Shown: positions 27,332 through 36,500 of the stretch, piece by piece
Position numbering within the stretch: position 1 is the stretch's first letter
How the letters are laid out: every line of letters begins with the position of its first letter
Origin: Buchnera aphidicola (Mindarus japonicus)
GTDB lineage: Bacteria; Pseudomonadota; Gammaproteobacteria; Enterobacterales; Enterobacteriaceae
Direction: 5' to 3'
Assembly: GCF_039393905.1 (NCBI RefSeq)
Contig: NZ_CP135030.1
Location: 372,001 to 436,000, forward strand
DNA: 64,000 nt
Translations under genes and position numbers: made by a program
The notes under the pieces: model-generated
Seen by the model: the letters and a program-made list of their open reading frames with translations, nothing else
The model's database searches: none
Told to the model about the DNA's origin: nothing

Positions 27332-27783
27332 ATGATCATTATTAATTTAGAAAATGTCACCAAAAAAAATGAATACAGCCCTAAAAAAACAGAATTTATA
27401 AATTGGGTAAAAAAAATACCAAAAAAAAAAATTTTATAACAATAAGAATTGTTGATACTAAAGAAATTAAACAACTAAACTTTATGTATCGAAATAAAAA
27501 AAAACCAACAAATATACTTTCATTTCCTTATAATATACATTTAAATTCTAATAACATCCTTTTAGGAGACTTAGTAATCTGTAGTAAAATTATAAAAGAA
27601 GAAGCTAAAAAACAAAAAAAAACTATAAAAGAACATTGGGCACACATATTTATACATGGAGTATTACATTTATTAGGATTTGATCATATTAACAAAAAAG
27701 AAGCAAAAAAAATGGAATCATTAGAATGCGAAATACTTAATAAATTAGGATTTAAAAATCCATATATAAGTAATATAATTTAA
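27332..27783 (+). CDS. ybeY: endoribonuclease YbeY, disrupted by a poly-A frameshift
   Basis: Zinc endoribonuclease for 16S rRNA 3' end maturation and ribosome quality control. ATG 27332 opens a frame (MIIINLENV... INWVKKIPKKK) that matches the YbeY N-terminus but stops at 27437. The rest (FITIRIVDTKEI, RNKKKPTNILSFPYN, LLGDLVIC, and the zinc motif HGVLHLLGFDH) is in another frame, open from TTG 27403. One extra A in the A8 run (27409-27416) or the A11 run (27421-27431) would fuse them into 150 aa (E. coli 155). It may be rescued by polymerase slippage, start at TTG 27403 as a 126-aa form, be a pseudogene, or be a sequence error. Confidence 0.85.
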
Positions 27784-27829
27784 ATCAAAAATTTTTTATA
27801 TATAAAAGTAAGAGATATGATAAAATTTT

Positions 27830-28705
27830 ATGAACGATTTCTTATTAAAAAATGTTAATAACGATAATAAAAAAGGTTTTTTTTCAATTTTATTGCATCA
27901 ACTATTTAGTGACGAGCCAAAAAATAGAGAAGAATTATTAAGATTAATACAAGAATCAAAAGAAAAAGAATTAATTGATCAAGATACCAAAAATATGTTA
28001 GAAGGCGTAATGCTTATAGCAAAAAGAACCGTTAAAGAAATCATGATTCCTAGAACGCAAATGATTACTTTAAATTTAAATTATAAATTAAATAAATGCT
28101 TAGATATCGTTGTTAAGTCCGCTCACTCTAGATTTCCTGTTATGAGTAAAGATAAAAATTATGTTGAAGGTTTTTTAATTGCTAAAGATTTATTATCTTT
28201 CGTATATAAAGAAAAAAGTTCATTTTTTATAAAAAAGTTTCTTAGACCAGCTATTGTTGTGCCTGAGAGCAAGCATCTTGATAAAATGTTAAAAGAATTT
28301 AGATCGAAAAGAAATCATATGGCTATAGTTATAGATGAATTTGGCATTGTTTCTGGTCTAATTACCATTGAGGATATACTAGAAATTATTGTTGGAGAAA
28401 TTGAAGACGAATTTGATAACATTAAAAATTTTAATATTAGGCAAATAAATCAATATACATTTTCGATTAAAGCATTAACTCAAATTAAAGAATTTAATGA
28501 AAAATTTAATACAAACTTTTTTGACAAAGAAGTAGATACTATCGGTGGATTAGTAATGAAAAAAATTGGATATTTACCAAAAATAAATAAAAAAATTTGT
28601 ATAAATAATTATCAATTTAAAATATCTACAATAGATAATAGAAAAATTTTAACAATGCATGTAAAAATTCCTAAAAATTTACTTTTACCTTCAATAAAAA
28701 AATAA
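27830..28705 (+). CDS. corC: CBS-domain protein CorC (YbeX)
   Basis: Cytoplasmic protein linked to CorA-dependent magnesium and cobalt efflux, and in E. coli to ribosome function beside ybeY. 291 aa (E. coli 292). KKGFFSILL.QLFSDEPKNREELL at the N-terminus, two CBS motifs (IMIPRTQMITL, SAHSRFPVMS; VVPESKHLDKML, HMAIVIDEFG), then a CorC/HlyC C-terminal domain (EVDTIGGLVM). Follows ybeY by 46 bases. The next E. coli gene, lnt, is absent and leuS comes next. Confidence 0.94.
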   Translation: MNDFLLKNVNNDNKKGFFSILLHQLFSDEPKNREELLRLIQESKEKELIDQDTKNMLEGVMLIAKRTVKEIMIPRTQMITLNLNYKLNKCLDIVVKSAHSRFPVMSKDKNYVEGFLIAKDLLSFVYKEKSSFFIKKFLRPAIVVPESKHLDKMLKEFRSKRNHMAIVIDEFGIVSGLITIEDILEIIVGEIEDEFDNIKNFNIRQINQYTFSIKALTQIKEFNEKFNTNFFDKEVDTIGGLVMKKIGYLPKINKKICINNYQFKISTIDNRKILTMHVKIPKNLLLPSIKK

Positions 28706-28835
28706 AAATTTATGTATTTAAAAACAAAAAATAGAGATAGATATATATCTTTATATTTTTTTTTTAAAAAGAATATTAAAAAAATTTTTAGATAATATAC
28801 CCATTAAAACTTACAAAAAAAAGACATTAAAATAA

Positions 28836-31379
28836 ATGAAAAAAACATATGAAGCTAAAGAAATAGAGGAATATGTACAAAAATATTGGGAAAAAAATAA
28901 AACTTTTAAAGTTTATGAAAATTATAACAAAAAGAAATATTATTGTTTAGTAATGTTACCATATCCATCTGGAAATCTACATATGGGACATATTAGAAAT
29001 TATACTATTGGAGATGTTATATCAAGATATCAAAGAATGTTAGGGAAAAATGTACTACAACCTATAGGATGGGATGCATTTGGCCTACCAGCTGAAATTG
29101 CGGCTATACAAAATAATACTGATCCTATGGATTGGACTTATAGCAATATCAAATTCATGAAAAAACAATTAAAAAAAATGGGGTTTAGCTATGACTGGGA
29201 TAGAGAATTAACTACTTGCGAGCCTAGTTATTATAAATGGGAACAATGGTTTTTTACGAAATTATATAAAAAAAAAATAGCCTATAAAAAAACTGAATAT
29301 GTTAATTGGTGTCCGACTGATAAAACAGTTCTTGCAAATGAACAAGTGATAGATGGATTATGTTGGAGATGTCAGACAATAGTAATTCAAAAAAAAATTC
29401 CGCAATGGTTTATTAAAATCACTCAATATGCCAATGAATTGATTAAAGGGCTAGAAAATTTAGAATTTTGGCCAGAAAAAGTTAAAAAGATGCAAAAAAA
29501 TTGGATTGGAAAAGTTTCAAAGATAGAAATTAAATTAAAAGTTAAAAATTTAAATGCTACTTTTACTGCACATATTGAAAAATTAGAATATATTATGGCA
29601 GCAACTTTTGTTGTTATGCCTATAACACATGAACTAATTGAATCTTTATCTAAAGAAGATAAATCAGTAAAAATTTTTATTGATACAGCTAAAAAATTTG
29701 ATGATAAAAAATTTTTTTATTTTATGATAGGAAAAAAAACTAACTTATTTGTTATTCATCCTATAAATAAAAAAAAATTACCAATATGGATAAGTAATTA
29801 CAAAAAAAAAGAAAATGATAAAAATTTTTTTTCTATTGGAACACCAGCTCATAATGAAAAAGATTGGACATTTTCAAAATTTAATCAAATTAAAATTAAG
29901 TTTGTACTATTAAAATCAAATGGAATACAACCGGATATCAATAAAATATCAATACTAAAAAAAGGATATTTATTTAATTCAGAACAATTTACTGGATTAA
30001 ATATAAAAAAATCGTTTTATTTTATAAAAAAAATATTAAAAAAAGAAAAAATTTATCAGAAAAAAATATCTTATAAATTAAAAGATTGGGGTGTTTCAAG
30101 ACAACGATATTGGGGAACTCCAATACCCATTGTTACAAAAAAAAATGGAGAAAATATTGGAATACCAAAAAAATTACTTCCCCTTCTACTGCCAAAAAAA
30201 AATAAATTATCAAAAAGATGTATAATAATTAATAATCAAAAAAATATCTGTGAAAAAGACACTTTTGATACATTCATCGAATCTTCTTGGTACTATGCAA
30301 GATACACTTCACCTAAATTTGAAGAAGGAATGATTGATTTTAATGCTGCAAAATATTGGTTGCCAGTAGATCAATATATTGGTGGAATTGAACATGCTAC
30401 AATGCATCTATTGTATTTTCGATTTTATCATAAATTGTTAAGAGACTTTGGAATAATTCCTTATGATGAACCAGTTAAACGTTTATTATGTCAAGGAATG
30501 GTTCTATCTGATGCTTTTTATTATTTTAATGAAAAAAAAGAAAAAATCTGGGTTTCTCCTGAACAACTTAACATTACAAAAGATAAAAAAGGAAGAATTA
30601 TTGACGTATATACAAAAAATAATAAAAAAGCATTCCATGCTGGAATGATTAAAATGTCTAAATCTAAAAATAATGGCATAAATCCAGAATTAATAATTAG
30701 AAAATATGGAGTTGATACATTAAGACTATTTATTATGTTTTCCGCCCCACCTGAAATTTCAATTGAATGGAATCAATCATCTATAAAAGGAATGAATCGA
30801 TTTATTCATAAATTATGGAATTTTTGTTTAGAACATATTAAAAATAAAAAGATATTAAAAAAAATAGAAACAAAAAAATTAGATTTAAGTCAAAAATTAC
30901 TGTATATATCTTTAAATCAGACTATTAAAATAGTTACTGAAAATATAGAAAAAAGACAAACTTTTAACACAGCTATTGCAGAAATTATTAAATTTATAAA
31001 TAAATTAATTAAATTTCCTATTAATAATTCACAAGATAAAGCATTAGTTAGAATTTTTTTAATTGATAGCATAAAAATGCTATACCCTTTTATTCCTCAT
31101 GTTAGTTTTGTTATACTTAAAAAAATAGTTTCTAAAAAAAATATAGATTTTATTTGTTGGCCTAAATTTGATAAAAATTTTTTAGACAACCCAACTTGTT
31201 CTATTATTATACAAATAAATGGTAAAAAAAGAAAAATTATAGAATGTATAAAAAATGAATCCAAAAAAAATATTATTTCTAAAATTTTAAATGAAAACAT
31301 TATCAAAAATTTTTTAAAAGAAAAAAAAATAAAAAAAATATTTTTTGTTCCAAATAAAATCATTAATTTAATAATATAA
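28836..31379 (+). CDS. leuS: leucyl-tRNA synthetase (editing site degenerate)
   Basis: Class I synthetase charging tRNA-Leu. 847 aa (E. coli 860). HIGH-type motif PYPSGNLHMGH, WDAFGLPAE, GVSRQRYWGTPIP, ESSWYYARYTSP and KMSKSKNNG are all intact. The CP1 editing insert is present in length (roughly residues 225-415), but its catalytic blocks are not: the threonine-rich TTRPDT reads TAHIEKL near residue 243, and GTGAVMAVPGHDQRD reads SIGTPAHNEKD near 334-343, keeping only the last Asp. Synthesis should work while post-transfer editing is probably lost. Confidence 0.95.
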   Translation: MKKTYEAKEIEEYVQKYWEKNKTFKVYENYNKKKYYCLVMLPYPSGNLHMGHIRNYTIGDVISRYQRMLGKNVLQPIGWDAFGLPAEIAAIQNNTDPMDWTYSNIKFMKKQLKKMGFSYDWDRELTTCEPSYYKWEQWFFTKLYKKKIAYKKTEYVNWCPTDKTVLANEQVIDGLCWRCQTIVIQKKIPQWFIKITQYANELIKGLENLEFWPEKVKKMQKNWIGKVSKIEIKLKVKNLNATFTAHIEKLEYIMAATFVVMPITHELIESLSKEDKSVKIFIDTAKKFDDKKFFYFMIGKKTNLFVIHPINKKKLPIWISNYKKKENDKNFFSIGTPAHNEKDWTFSKFNQIKIKFVLLKSNGIQPDINKISILKKGYLFNSEQFTGLNIKKSFYFIKKILKKEKIYQKKISYKLKDWGVSRQRYWGTPIPIVTKKNGENIGIPKKLLPLLLPKKNKLSKRCIIINNQKNICEKDTFDTFIESSWYYARYTSPKFEEGMIDFNAAKYWLPVDQYIGGIEHATMHLLYFRFYHKLLRDFGIIPYDEPVKRLLCQGMVLSDAFYYFNEKKEKIWVSPEQLNITKDKKGRIIDVYTKNNKKAFHAGMIKMSKSKNNGINPELIIRKYGVDTLRLFIMFSAPPEISIEWNQSSIKGMNRFIHKLWNFCLEHIKNKKILKKIETKKLDLSQKLLYISLNQTIKIVTENIEKRQTFNTAIAEIIKFINKLIKFPINNSQDKALVRIFLIDSIKMLYPFIPHVSFVILKKIVSKKNIDFICWPKFDKNFLDNPTCSIIIQINGKKRKIIECIKNESKKNIISKILNENIIKNFLKEKKIKKIFFVPNKIINLII

Positions 31380-31522
31380 AAATACATTTGTAATTAATAA
31401 AATTATAATAAAACATTAACTACTAATTGTTTCATTTTTATTAAAAAAAATTTTTTTGTAAAAAATGAACAATATTTTTTATATTTTTATAAAAAAAATA
31501 ATTTATTACTATATAAACACTT

Positions 31523-32518
31523 ATGTTTTCTATAAAAAAAGTTTACTTAAACCAAATTAATTCTATTAATAAAGAAAATTTTTTTCATTATTACTTCTTA
31601 ATAGGAAACGAATTGAGTTTACTACAAGAAGCTAAAGAAAAAATATTTGAAATATCTAAAAAAAGAAATTTTTTTGAAAAAAAAACTTTTTTTGTTTCAT
31701 CAAATTTTAATTGGGATGAAATATTTCTTTTATTAAAAAATGAAAATGTCTTTAATATAAAAACTATTATTTTGATAATCATAAAAAATGAAAAAAAAAT
31801 GTTTACATTAGAAAAAAATATTAAAAAAATGTTTGATTTATTAACTAAAAAAAATATTCTTATTATTCAATGTAAAAATTTTCCTATTAATAAAATTAAT
31901 GAAATTTTAAAAAATAAAAAAAAATTAATTGGAATTTTAATATTCTGTTATTTTTTAAATGAATTAAATAAAAAATTATGGATTAAAGAAAAATTAAAAA
32001 ATATTGATTTAAAATTTTCTAAAAATATAAACAAAAATTATCAAGATAACTTGCATTTATCAAAAAAAAAAATGGAAATCCTAAATTTTTTTAACTTAAA
32101 AAATAAGAAAATTTCACTTGAAAATATTGATAATTTACTAATTAATCAAAAAGAAATAAATCCTATACTTTGGAGTGATGCTATTCTTAATGGGGATCAA
32201 AAAAAATCTATAAAAATAATAAATATATTTTTATTCAAAGAATACAATCCCATCCCATTAATAAGATCTTTTCAAAAAGATTTACTAATTTTAATTAAAT
32301 ATTTTTTTCAAAATAAAAAACTTACTTTTTTTTTAAAAGAAGAAAAAATAAATAATAATCGTTTTATATATTTTTCTAATTTTTTAAAAAGAAATAATAT
32401 TAAAAAATTATATTTTTCGATAAAATTACTTACAGAAATAGAAATAACTATTAAAAGCAATCAAAAATTTTTTTTTGTATGGAGTAAATTACAATATTTA
32501 TCGATTTATTTATCTTAA
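31523..32518 (+). CDS. holA: DNA polymerase III delta subunit
   Basis: Clamp-loader subunit that opens the beta clamp. 331 aa (E. coli 343). Similarity to E. coli HolA is weak but collinear: YYFLIGNELSLLQEAKE (E. coli YLLLGNDPLLLQES), FNWDEIFLL, KEINPILWSDAILNGDQKKSIKI and IRSFQKDLLILI. The composition is extreme in Lys/Ile/Phe. Position right after leuS supports the call; lptE, which lies between them in E. coli, is gone and the 143-base gap holds nothing. Confidence 0.9.
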   Translation: MFSIKKVYLNQINSINKENFFHYYFLIGNELSLLQEAKEKIFEISKKRNFFEKKTFFVSSNFNWDEIFLLLKNENVFNIKTIILIIIKNEKKMFTLEKNIKKMFDLLTKKNILIIQCKNFPINKINEILKNKKKLIGILIFCYFLNELNKKLWIKEKLKNIDLKFSKNINKNYQDNLHLSKKKMEILNFFNLKNKKISLENIDNLLINQKEINPILWSDAILNGDQKKSIKIINIFLFKEYNPIPLIRSFQKDLLILIKYFFQNKKLTFFLKEEKINNNRFIYFSNFLKRNNIKKLYFSIKLLTEIEITIKSNQKFFFVWSKLQYLSIYLS

Positions 32519-32553
32519 TTTTTTTTTTTAAAATTTATCTTTCATTAAAAATT

Positions 32554-32616
32554 AATCATTTTATTAATGAAAACATACTTTAAAAAAAAGTACGTTTTCA
32601 TTAAATGATTTTTTTT
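32554..32616 (+). terminator. terminator after holA
   Basis: Two-part hairpin: inner arms AATGAAAACATACTTT (32566-32581) and AAAGTACGTTTTCATT (32587-32602) with one mismatch, extended after a 4-base bulge by AATCATTT/AAATGATT (32554-32561, 32603-32610), then a run of eight T. Good intrinsic terminator geometry between holA and tusA. Confidence 0.7.
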
Positions 32617-32694
32617 AATTATTAAAAATTAATCTTTTTAACATTAAATTAATATTTTTTTAATTTTTTAATTACAATTAAATTAAGGATATTT

Positions 32695-32922
32695 ATGAAC
32701 ATAACTAAAAAAAAACTAGATCTAAGAAATTTACGATGTCCAGAAACTGTTATGCTATTAAGAAAAAAAGCTAGAAATATGAATTTTGGAGAATATTTAT
32801 TAGTAATTTCTAATGATTTTTCTTCTAAAAGAGACATTCCAAAATTTTGTCAATTTATGAAATATAAATTAATAAAAATAGAACATAAAAATTGTGTAGA
32901 TTATCATCTTTTAAAAAAATAA
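32695..32922 (+). CDS. tusA: sulfur carrier protein TusA
   Basis: Accepts persulfide sulfur from IscS and hands it to TusBCD, then TusE and MnmA, for 2-thiolation of tRNA wobble uridine. 75 aa (E. coli 81). The active cysteine is Cys15 in LRNLRCPETVM (E. coli ALGLRCPEPVM), followed by RDIPKFCQFM. A ribosome site AAGGA lies before ATG 32695. It stands alone between a terminator and convergent asd. tusE is found further along at 56355. Confidence 0.94.
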   Translation: MNITKKKLDLRNLRCPETVMLLRKKARNMNFGEYLLVISNDFSSKRDIPKFCQFMKYKLIKIEHKNCVDYHLLKK

Positions 32923-32941
32923 AAAGTTGTAGATTATAAAT

Positions 32942-34051
32942 TTACTTAATTAAAAAACTTAACATTCTTCTTATAGGTTCCGCTGCACCCCACAAAAGCT
33001 GATCTCCTACTGTAAAAGCTGATAAATATTTAGAACCGATTATTGATTTGCGTAATCTTCCTATTGGAATATTTAATGTGCCTGTAACAGCAATTGGATT
33101 CAAATACGACAACGTATCTTTTATAGTATTAGGTATAACTTTAACCCAAGGATTATGAGATGATAAAATGTTTTCTACTTCAGGAATTGAAATATCTTTT
33201 TTTAATTTAATTAAAAAAGATTGACTATGACAACGTAAAGAACTTACGCGAACACAAGTTGCATCTAAACGTATAGGATTGTTACACCTATATAAAATTT
33301 TATTAGTTTCAGCTTGAACTTTCCATTCTTCTTTACTTTGTCCATTTTTCATTTTTTTATCTATCCAAGGGATTAAACTGTATGCTAATGGAGCTTTAAA
33401 ATTTTCAATAGGAAAATCATTGGACTGAATAATTGCATTAACTTTTTTTTCTATTTCTAAAACATGTGAATTCATAATTAAATTAGAAATTTTATTAAAA
33501 ACTATTCCTGTTTGTTGCAACAGTTCTAACATACTTTTTGCTCCACTTCCAGAAGCAGCTTGATATGTATGAATTGATATCCATTCAATTAAATCTTTTA
33601 CAAATAACCCACCTAATGCTAATAACATTAAACTAACTGTACAGTTGGAACCTACAAATGTTTTAAATCCTTTTTTTATAGATTTTTCTATAAGAGAATT
33701 ATTTACTGGGTCTAGTATGATAATACTATCTTTATTCATTCTAAGACTAGATGCTGCATCAATCCAATATCCTTTCCAATTTTGTTTTCTTAATTCAAAA
33801 TAAACTTTTTCAGTATATTCTGTTCCTTGACAAGTAATTATAATATCCATTTTTTTTAAATCAAAAATGTTGTAAGCATCTTTGATATAATCAGGATATA
33901 TATCTTGGATTAATGAATTTTTTCTCCCAATCAGAGAGGTAGAAAAAAAAACAGGATTAATATTTTTAAAATCTTTTTCTTCTAACATTCTTTTTATTAA
34001 TACAGTTCCTACTGTTCCTCTCCAACCAACGAATCCAACAGATTTTTTCAT
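32942..34051 (-). CDS. asd: aspartate-semialdehyde dehydrogenase
   Basis: Reduces aspartyl phosphate to aspartate semialdehyde, the branch point to lysine/diaminopimelate, threonine and methionine. 369 aa (E. coli 367). NADP loop VGFVGWRGTVGTVL, catalytic cysteine in GSNCTVSLMLL, QAASGSGAKSM, and the active histidine in RVSSLRCHSQSF. Fully conserved. Convergent with tusA and divergent from yhgN, as asd and yhgN are neighbours in E. coli. Confidence 0.97.
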   Translation of the reverse strand: MKKSVGFVGWRGTVGTVLIKRMLEEKDFKNINPVFFSTSLIGRKNSLIQDIYPDYIKDAYNIFDLKKMDIIITCQGTEYTEKVYFELRKQNWKGYWIDAASSLRMNKDSIIILDPVNNSLIEKSIKKGFKTFVGSNCTVSLMLLALGGLFVKDLIEWISIHTYQAASGSGAKSMLELLQQTGIVFNKISNLIMNSHVLEIEKKVNAIIQSNDFPIENFKAPLAYSLIPWIDKKMKNGQSKEEWKVQAETNKILYRCNNPIRLDATCVRVSSLRCHSQSFLIKLKKDISIPEVENILSSHNPWVKVIPNTIKDTLSYLNPIAVTGTLNIPIGRLRKSIIGSKYLSAFTVGDQLLWGAAEPIRRMLSFLIK

Positions 34052-34502
34052 AATTTTATTTTCAGTAATTTTACTTTTCTAAAAAATATAAAAATATTTT
34101 TACTTTTTTTTTAAAATAAAATTTTTCCGAACTCCTAATAAAAGAAATTAAAAATTTTTTTATATTATATAAAATATAAAAATGTAAAAATATTTAATGG
34201 TTTAATTATACAAAATTTTTTAATAATTTTTTTTTATTAAAAATCTTAATCAAATATTTTTTTTAAAAAAAATTATCAAAAATTAATTTTTTTGATAGTT
34301 TATATTTTAATTTTTTATTAATTTATTAACGTCAATTAATAAAAATTAAGCTCTATTATAGTATCATGTATAAATAATAATATTAAAAATTATTACTAAT
34401 AATTAATTATTAGTAGCAGATTACATTTTATTTAATTTTCAAAAAAGTTACAATAAACAATATACTATTCTAAATAAACTAAATTAAAAACAGGAAATAA
34501 AT
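34052..34502. other. divergent spacer between asd and yhgN with three inverted repeats
   Basis: 451 bases, no ORF. Three hairpins in a row: TATCAAAAA/TTTTTGATA (34274-34297, loop 6), TTTATTAA/TTAATAAA (34322-34343, loop 6), and the 22-base perfect palindrome at 34394-34415. The first two are almost pure A/T. The asd and yhgN promoters must lie here. I see no conserved RNA family. Confidence 0.5.
34394..34415. repeat. 22-bp perfect palindrome upstream of yhgN
   Basis: TACTAATAATT and its exact reverse complement AATTATTAGTA with no spacer. It begins about 110 bases before the yhgN start, between two divergent genes, so it is not an obvious terminator; it could be an operator or decayed element. 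Confidence 0.6.
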
Positions 34503-35099
34503 ATGAAAGAAATTTTTTCGACTATAATATTACTAATTTTAATTATGGATCCTTTAGGAAACCTTCCTATTTTTATGTCCGTACTAAAAGATTTAGATCC
34601 TAATAGACGTCGAATCGTTTTATTAAGAGAGATGATAATTGCTTTATTAGTTATGTTATTATTTTTATTTTTAGGAGAAAAAATTCTTACTTTTCTTAAT
34701 TTAAGAACAGAAGTTGTTTCAATATCAGGAGGAATTATTTTATTTTTAATAGCAATAAAAATGATTTTTCCAGAACAGCAAAATATAACGAATGCTAAAC
34801 CCATTACTCAAGAAGAACCATTTATAGTTCCTTTAGCTATCCCTTTAGTTGCAGGACCATCTTTACTAGCGACTCTTATGTTAATGTCTCATCAATACCC
34901 TGAAAAAATTTTTTTATTAACAACATCTTTACTTTTTTCTTGGTGTTTTACCTTAATAATTTTATTACTTTCAGGATTTTTTTTACGAATATTAGGTTTA
35001 AAAGGGGTAAACGCTTTAGAACGCCTAATGGGTTTAATTTTAATTATGTTATCTGCTCAAATGTTTCTTGATGGAATAAGTATTTGGTTTAAAATATAA
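34503..35099 (+). CDS. yhgN: MarC-family inner membrane protein YhgN
   Basis: Multipass membrane protein of the MarC/UPF0056 family; function not established. 198 aa (E. coli YhgN 197). The hydrophobic profile suggests six membrane segments. Very close to E. coli: LILIMDPLGNLPIFMS, VSISGGIILFLIAIKMIFP, EEPFIVPLAIPLVAGP, LMSHQYP and GVNALERLMGLIL. ATG 34503 has AGGAAA upstream (six-base spacing). Retention with such high identity in a reduced genome implies a useful transport role, which the sequence does not reveal. Confidence 0.93.
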   Translation: MKEIFSTIILLILIMDPLGNLPIFMSVLKDLDPNRRRIVLLREMIIALLVMLLFLFLGEKILTFLNLRTEVVSISGGIILFLIAIKMIFPEQQNITNAKPITQEEPFIVPLAIPLVAGPSLLATLMLMSHQYPEKIFLLTTSLLFSWCFTLIILLLSGFFLRILGLKGVNALERLMGLILIMLSAQMFLDGISIWFKI

Positions 35100-35109
35100 A
35101 ATATTTTTT

Positions 35110-35167
35110 AAAAAAATTACTAAAAAAATAATGTTTAATTATAAAATTAGTGATTTTTTTATTTTTT
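35110..35167 (+). terminator. candidate terminator after yhgN
   Basis: Arms AAAAAAATTACTAA (35110-35123) and TTAGTGATTTTTTT (35147-35160) pair over 14 positions with one G:U, around a 24-base loop, and end in T-rich sequence. Bidirectional A/T geometry; the large loop lowers confidence. Confidence 0.45.
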
Positions 35168-35268
35168 TAAAAAAATTTGTCTTTTTTATGAAAAAATTAA
35201 TTTTTTTAAAAAATTTATTTAACCAATAACTTTTTTAATTATTTTTATAATCTTAAGGAAATATTTAG

Positions 35269-36438
35269 ATGCAAATTGTTAAAATGAATGAATTAAATTT
35301 ATATAATAAAAAAGTATTGATTAGATTAGATTTAAACGTACCTATTAACGAATATGGAGAAATTACTTCGTATGCTAGAATTATTGCAGCCATCCCAACA
35401 ATAGAATTAGCCATTAAAAAAGAAGCGAAAGTAATTATTTTTTCTCACTTAGGAAGACCCATAGAAGGTGTTTATAATAAAAAATTTTCTTTATTTCCAA
35501 TATTTCAATATTTAAAAAAATATTTTAATACGGTAAATGTTACTTTTAGTAAAACTCTTATATTTGAAAAAATAAAAAAAAGAGAAATTGTAATATTAGA
35601 AAATACTCGATTCAATATAGGAGAAAAAAAAAACGATCCTAATTTAGCAAAAAAATATGCTTCTTTATGCGATATATTTGTTATGGATGCTTTTGGAACA
35701 GCACATAGATCTGAAGCTTCAACATGTGGCGTAGGATATTTTTCTAAAATAGCTTGTGCAGGACCATTATTTTTATCTGAACTTGAATCACTCAAAAAAG
35801 CATTAAAAAATCCTGCTCAACCTGTAGTTTCTATTATAGGTGGTTCTAAAGTATCCACTAAATTTAGAATTTTAAAATCTTTAGGAAAAATATCAAACAC
35901 TGTAATTGTAGGTGGAGGAATTGCTAACACATTCATAGCAATTGATAATGAAGTCGGAAAATCTCTTTTTGAACGCGAATATTTGATGCATGCTAAAGAA
36001 CTAAAAGAAAAGTACAATATACTTATTCCAAAAGACTCAAGAGTCGGAAAAGAATTTTCTAAACATACTGATGCTATTGTAAAAAAAACTTCTGATATTC
36101 AAGAAAATGAAGAAATTATGGATCTTGGAGATGAAACATTATCAAAAGTTTTAAAAATAATTCGATTAGCGAAAACAATTATTTGGAATGGCCCTGTAGG
36201 TGTATATGAATTTAAAAATTTTCAAAAAGGAACAAAATTAATAGCTCGTGAAATTGCAAAAAGTAATGCATTTTCTCTTGCAGGTGGTGGAGATACTTTG
36301 GCAGTTATAGATATGTTCAAAATAAGAGAAAAAATTTCTTATATATCAACTGGAGGAGGTTCATTTTTATCATTTATAGAAGGTGACAAACTTCCAACTA
36401 TTAAAATGTTGGAAGAAACTTTTCTAACGAATAAATAA
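35269..36438 (+). CDS. pgk: phosphoglycerate kinase
   Basis: Glycolytic ATP-forming step from 1,3-bisphosphoglycerate to 3-phosphoglycerate. 389 aa (E. coli 387). RLDLNVP, SHLGRP, LENTRF, MDAFGTAHR, GGSKVSTK, NGPVGVYEF and GGGDTLA are in family order. A good ribosome site (TTAAGGAAA) precedes ATG 35269. Followed at 62 bases by fbaA, the ancestral enterobacterial order (epd missing), and then by a hairpin, suggesting a pgk-fbaA operon. Confidence 0.97.
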   Translation: MQIVKMNELNLYNKKVLIRLDLNVPINEYGEITSYARIIAAIPTIELAIKKEAKVIIFSHLGRPIEGVYNKKFSLFPIFQYLKKYFNTVNVTFSKTLIFEKIKKREIVILENTRFNIGEKKNDPNLAKKYASLCDIFVMDAFGTAHRSEASTCGVGYFSKIACAGPLFLSELESLKKALKNPAQPVVSIIGGSKVSTKFRILKSLGKISNTVIVGGGIANTFIAIDNEVGKSLFEREYLMHAKELKEKYNILIPKDSRVGKEFSKHTDAIVKKTSDIQENEEIMDLGDETLSKVLKIIRLAKTIIWNGPVGVYEFKNFQKGTKLIAREIAKSNAFSLAGGGDTLAVIDMFKIREKISYISTGGGSFLSFIEGDKLPTIKMLEETFLTNK

Positions 36439-36500
36439 AAAATAAGATTTTTAATCATATTAGTAGAAAATTTTATTTTTTTATAAATAGAGAATTTTAA

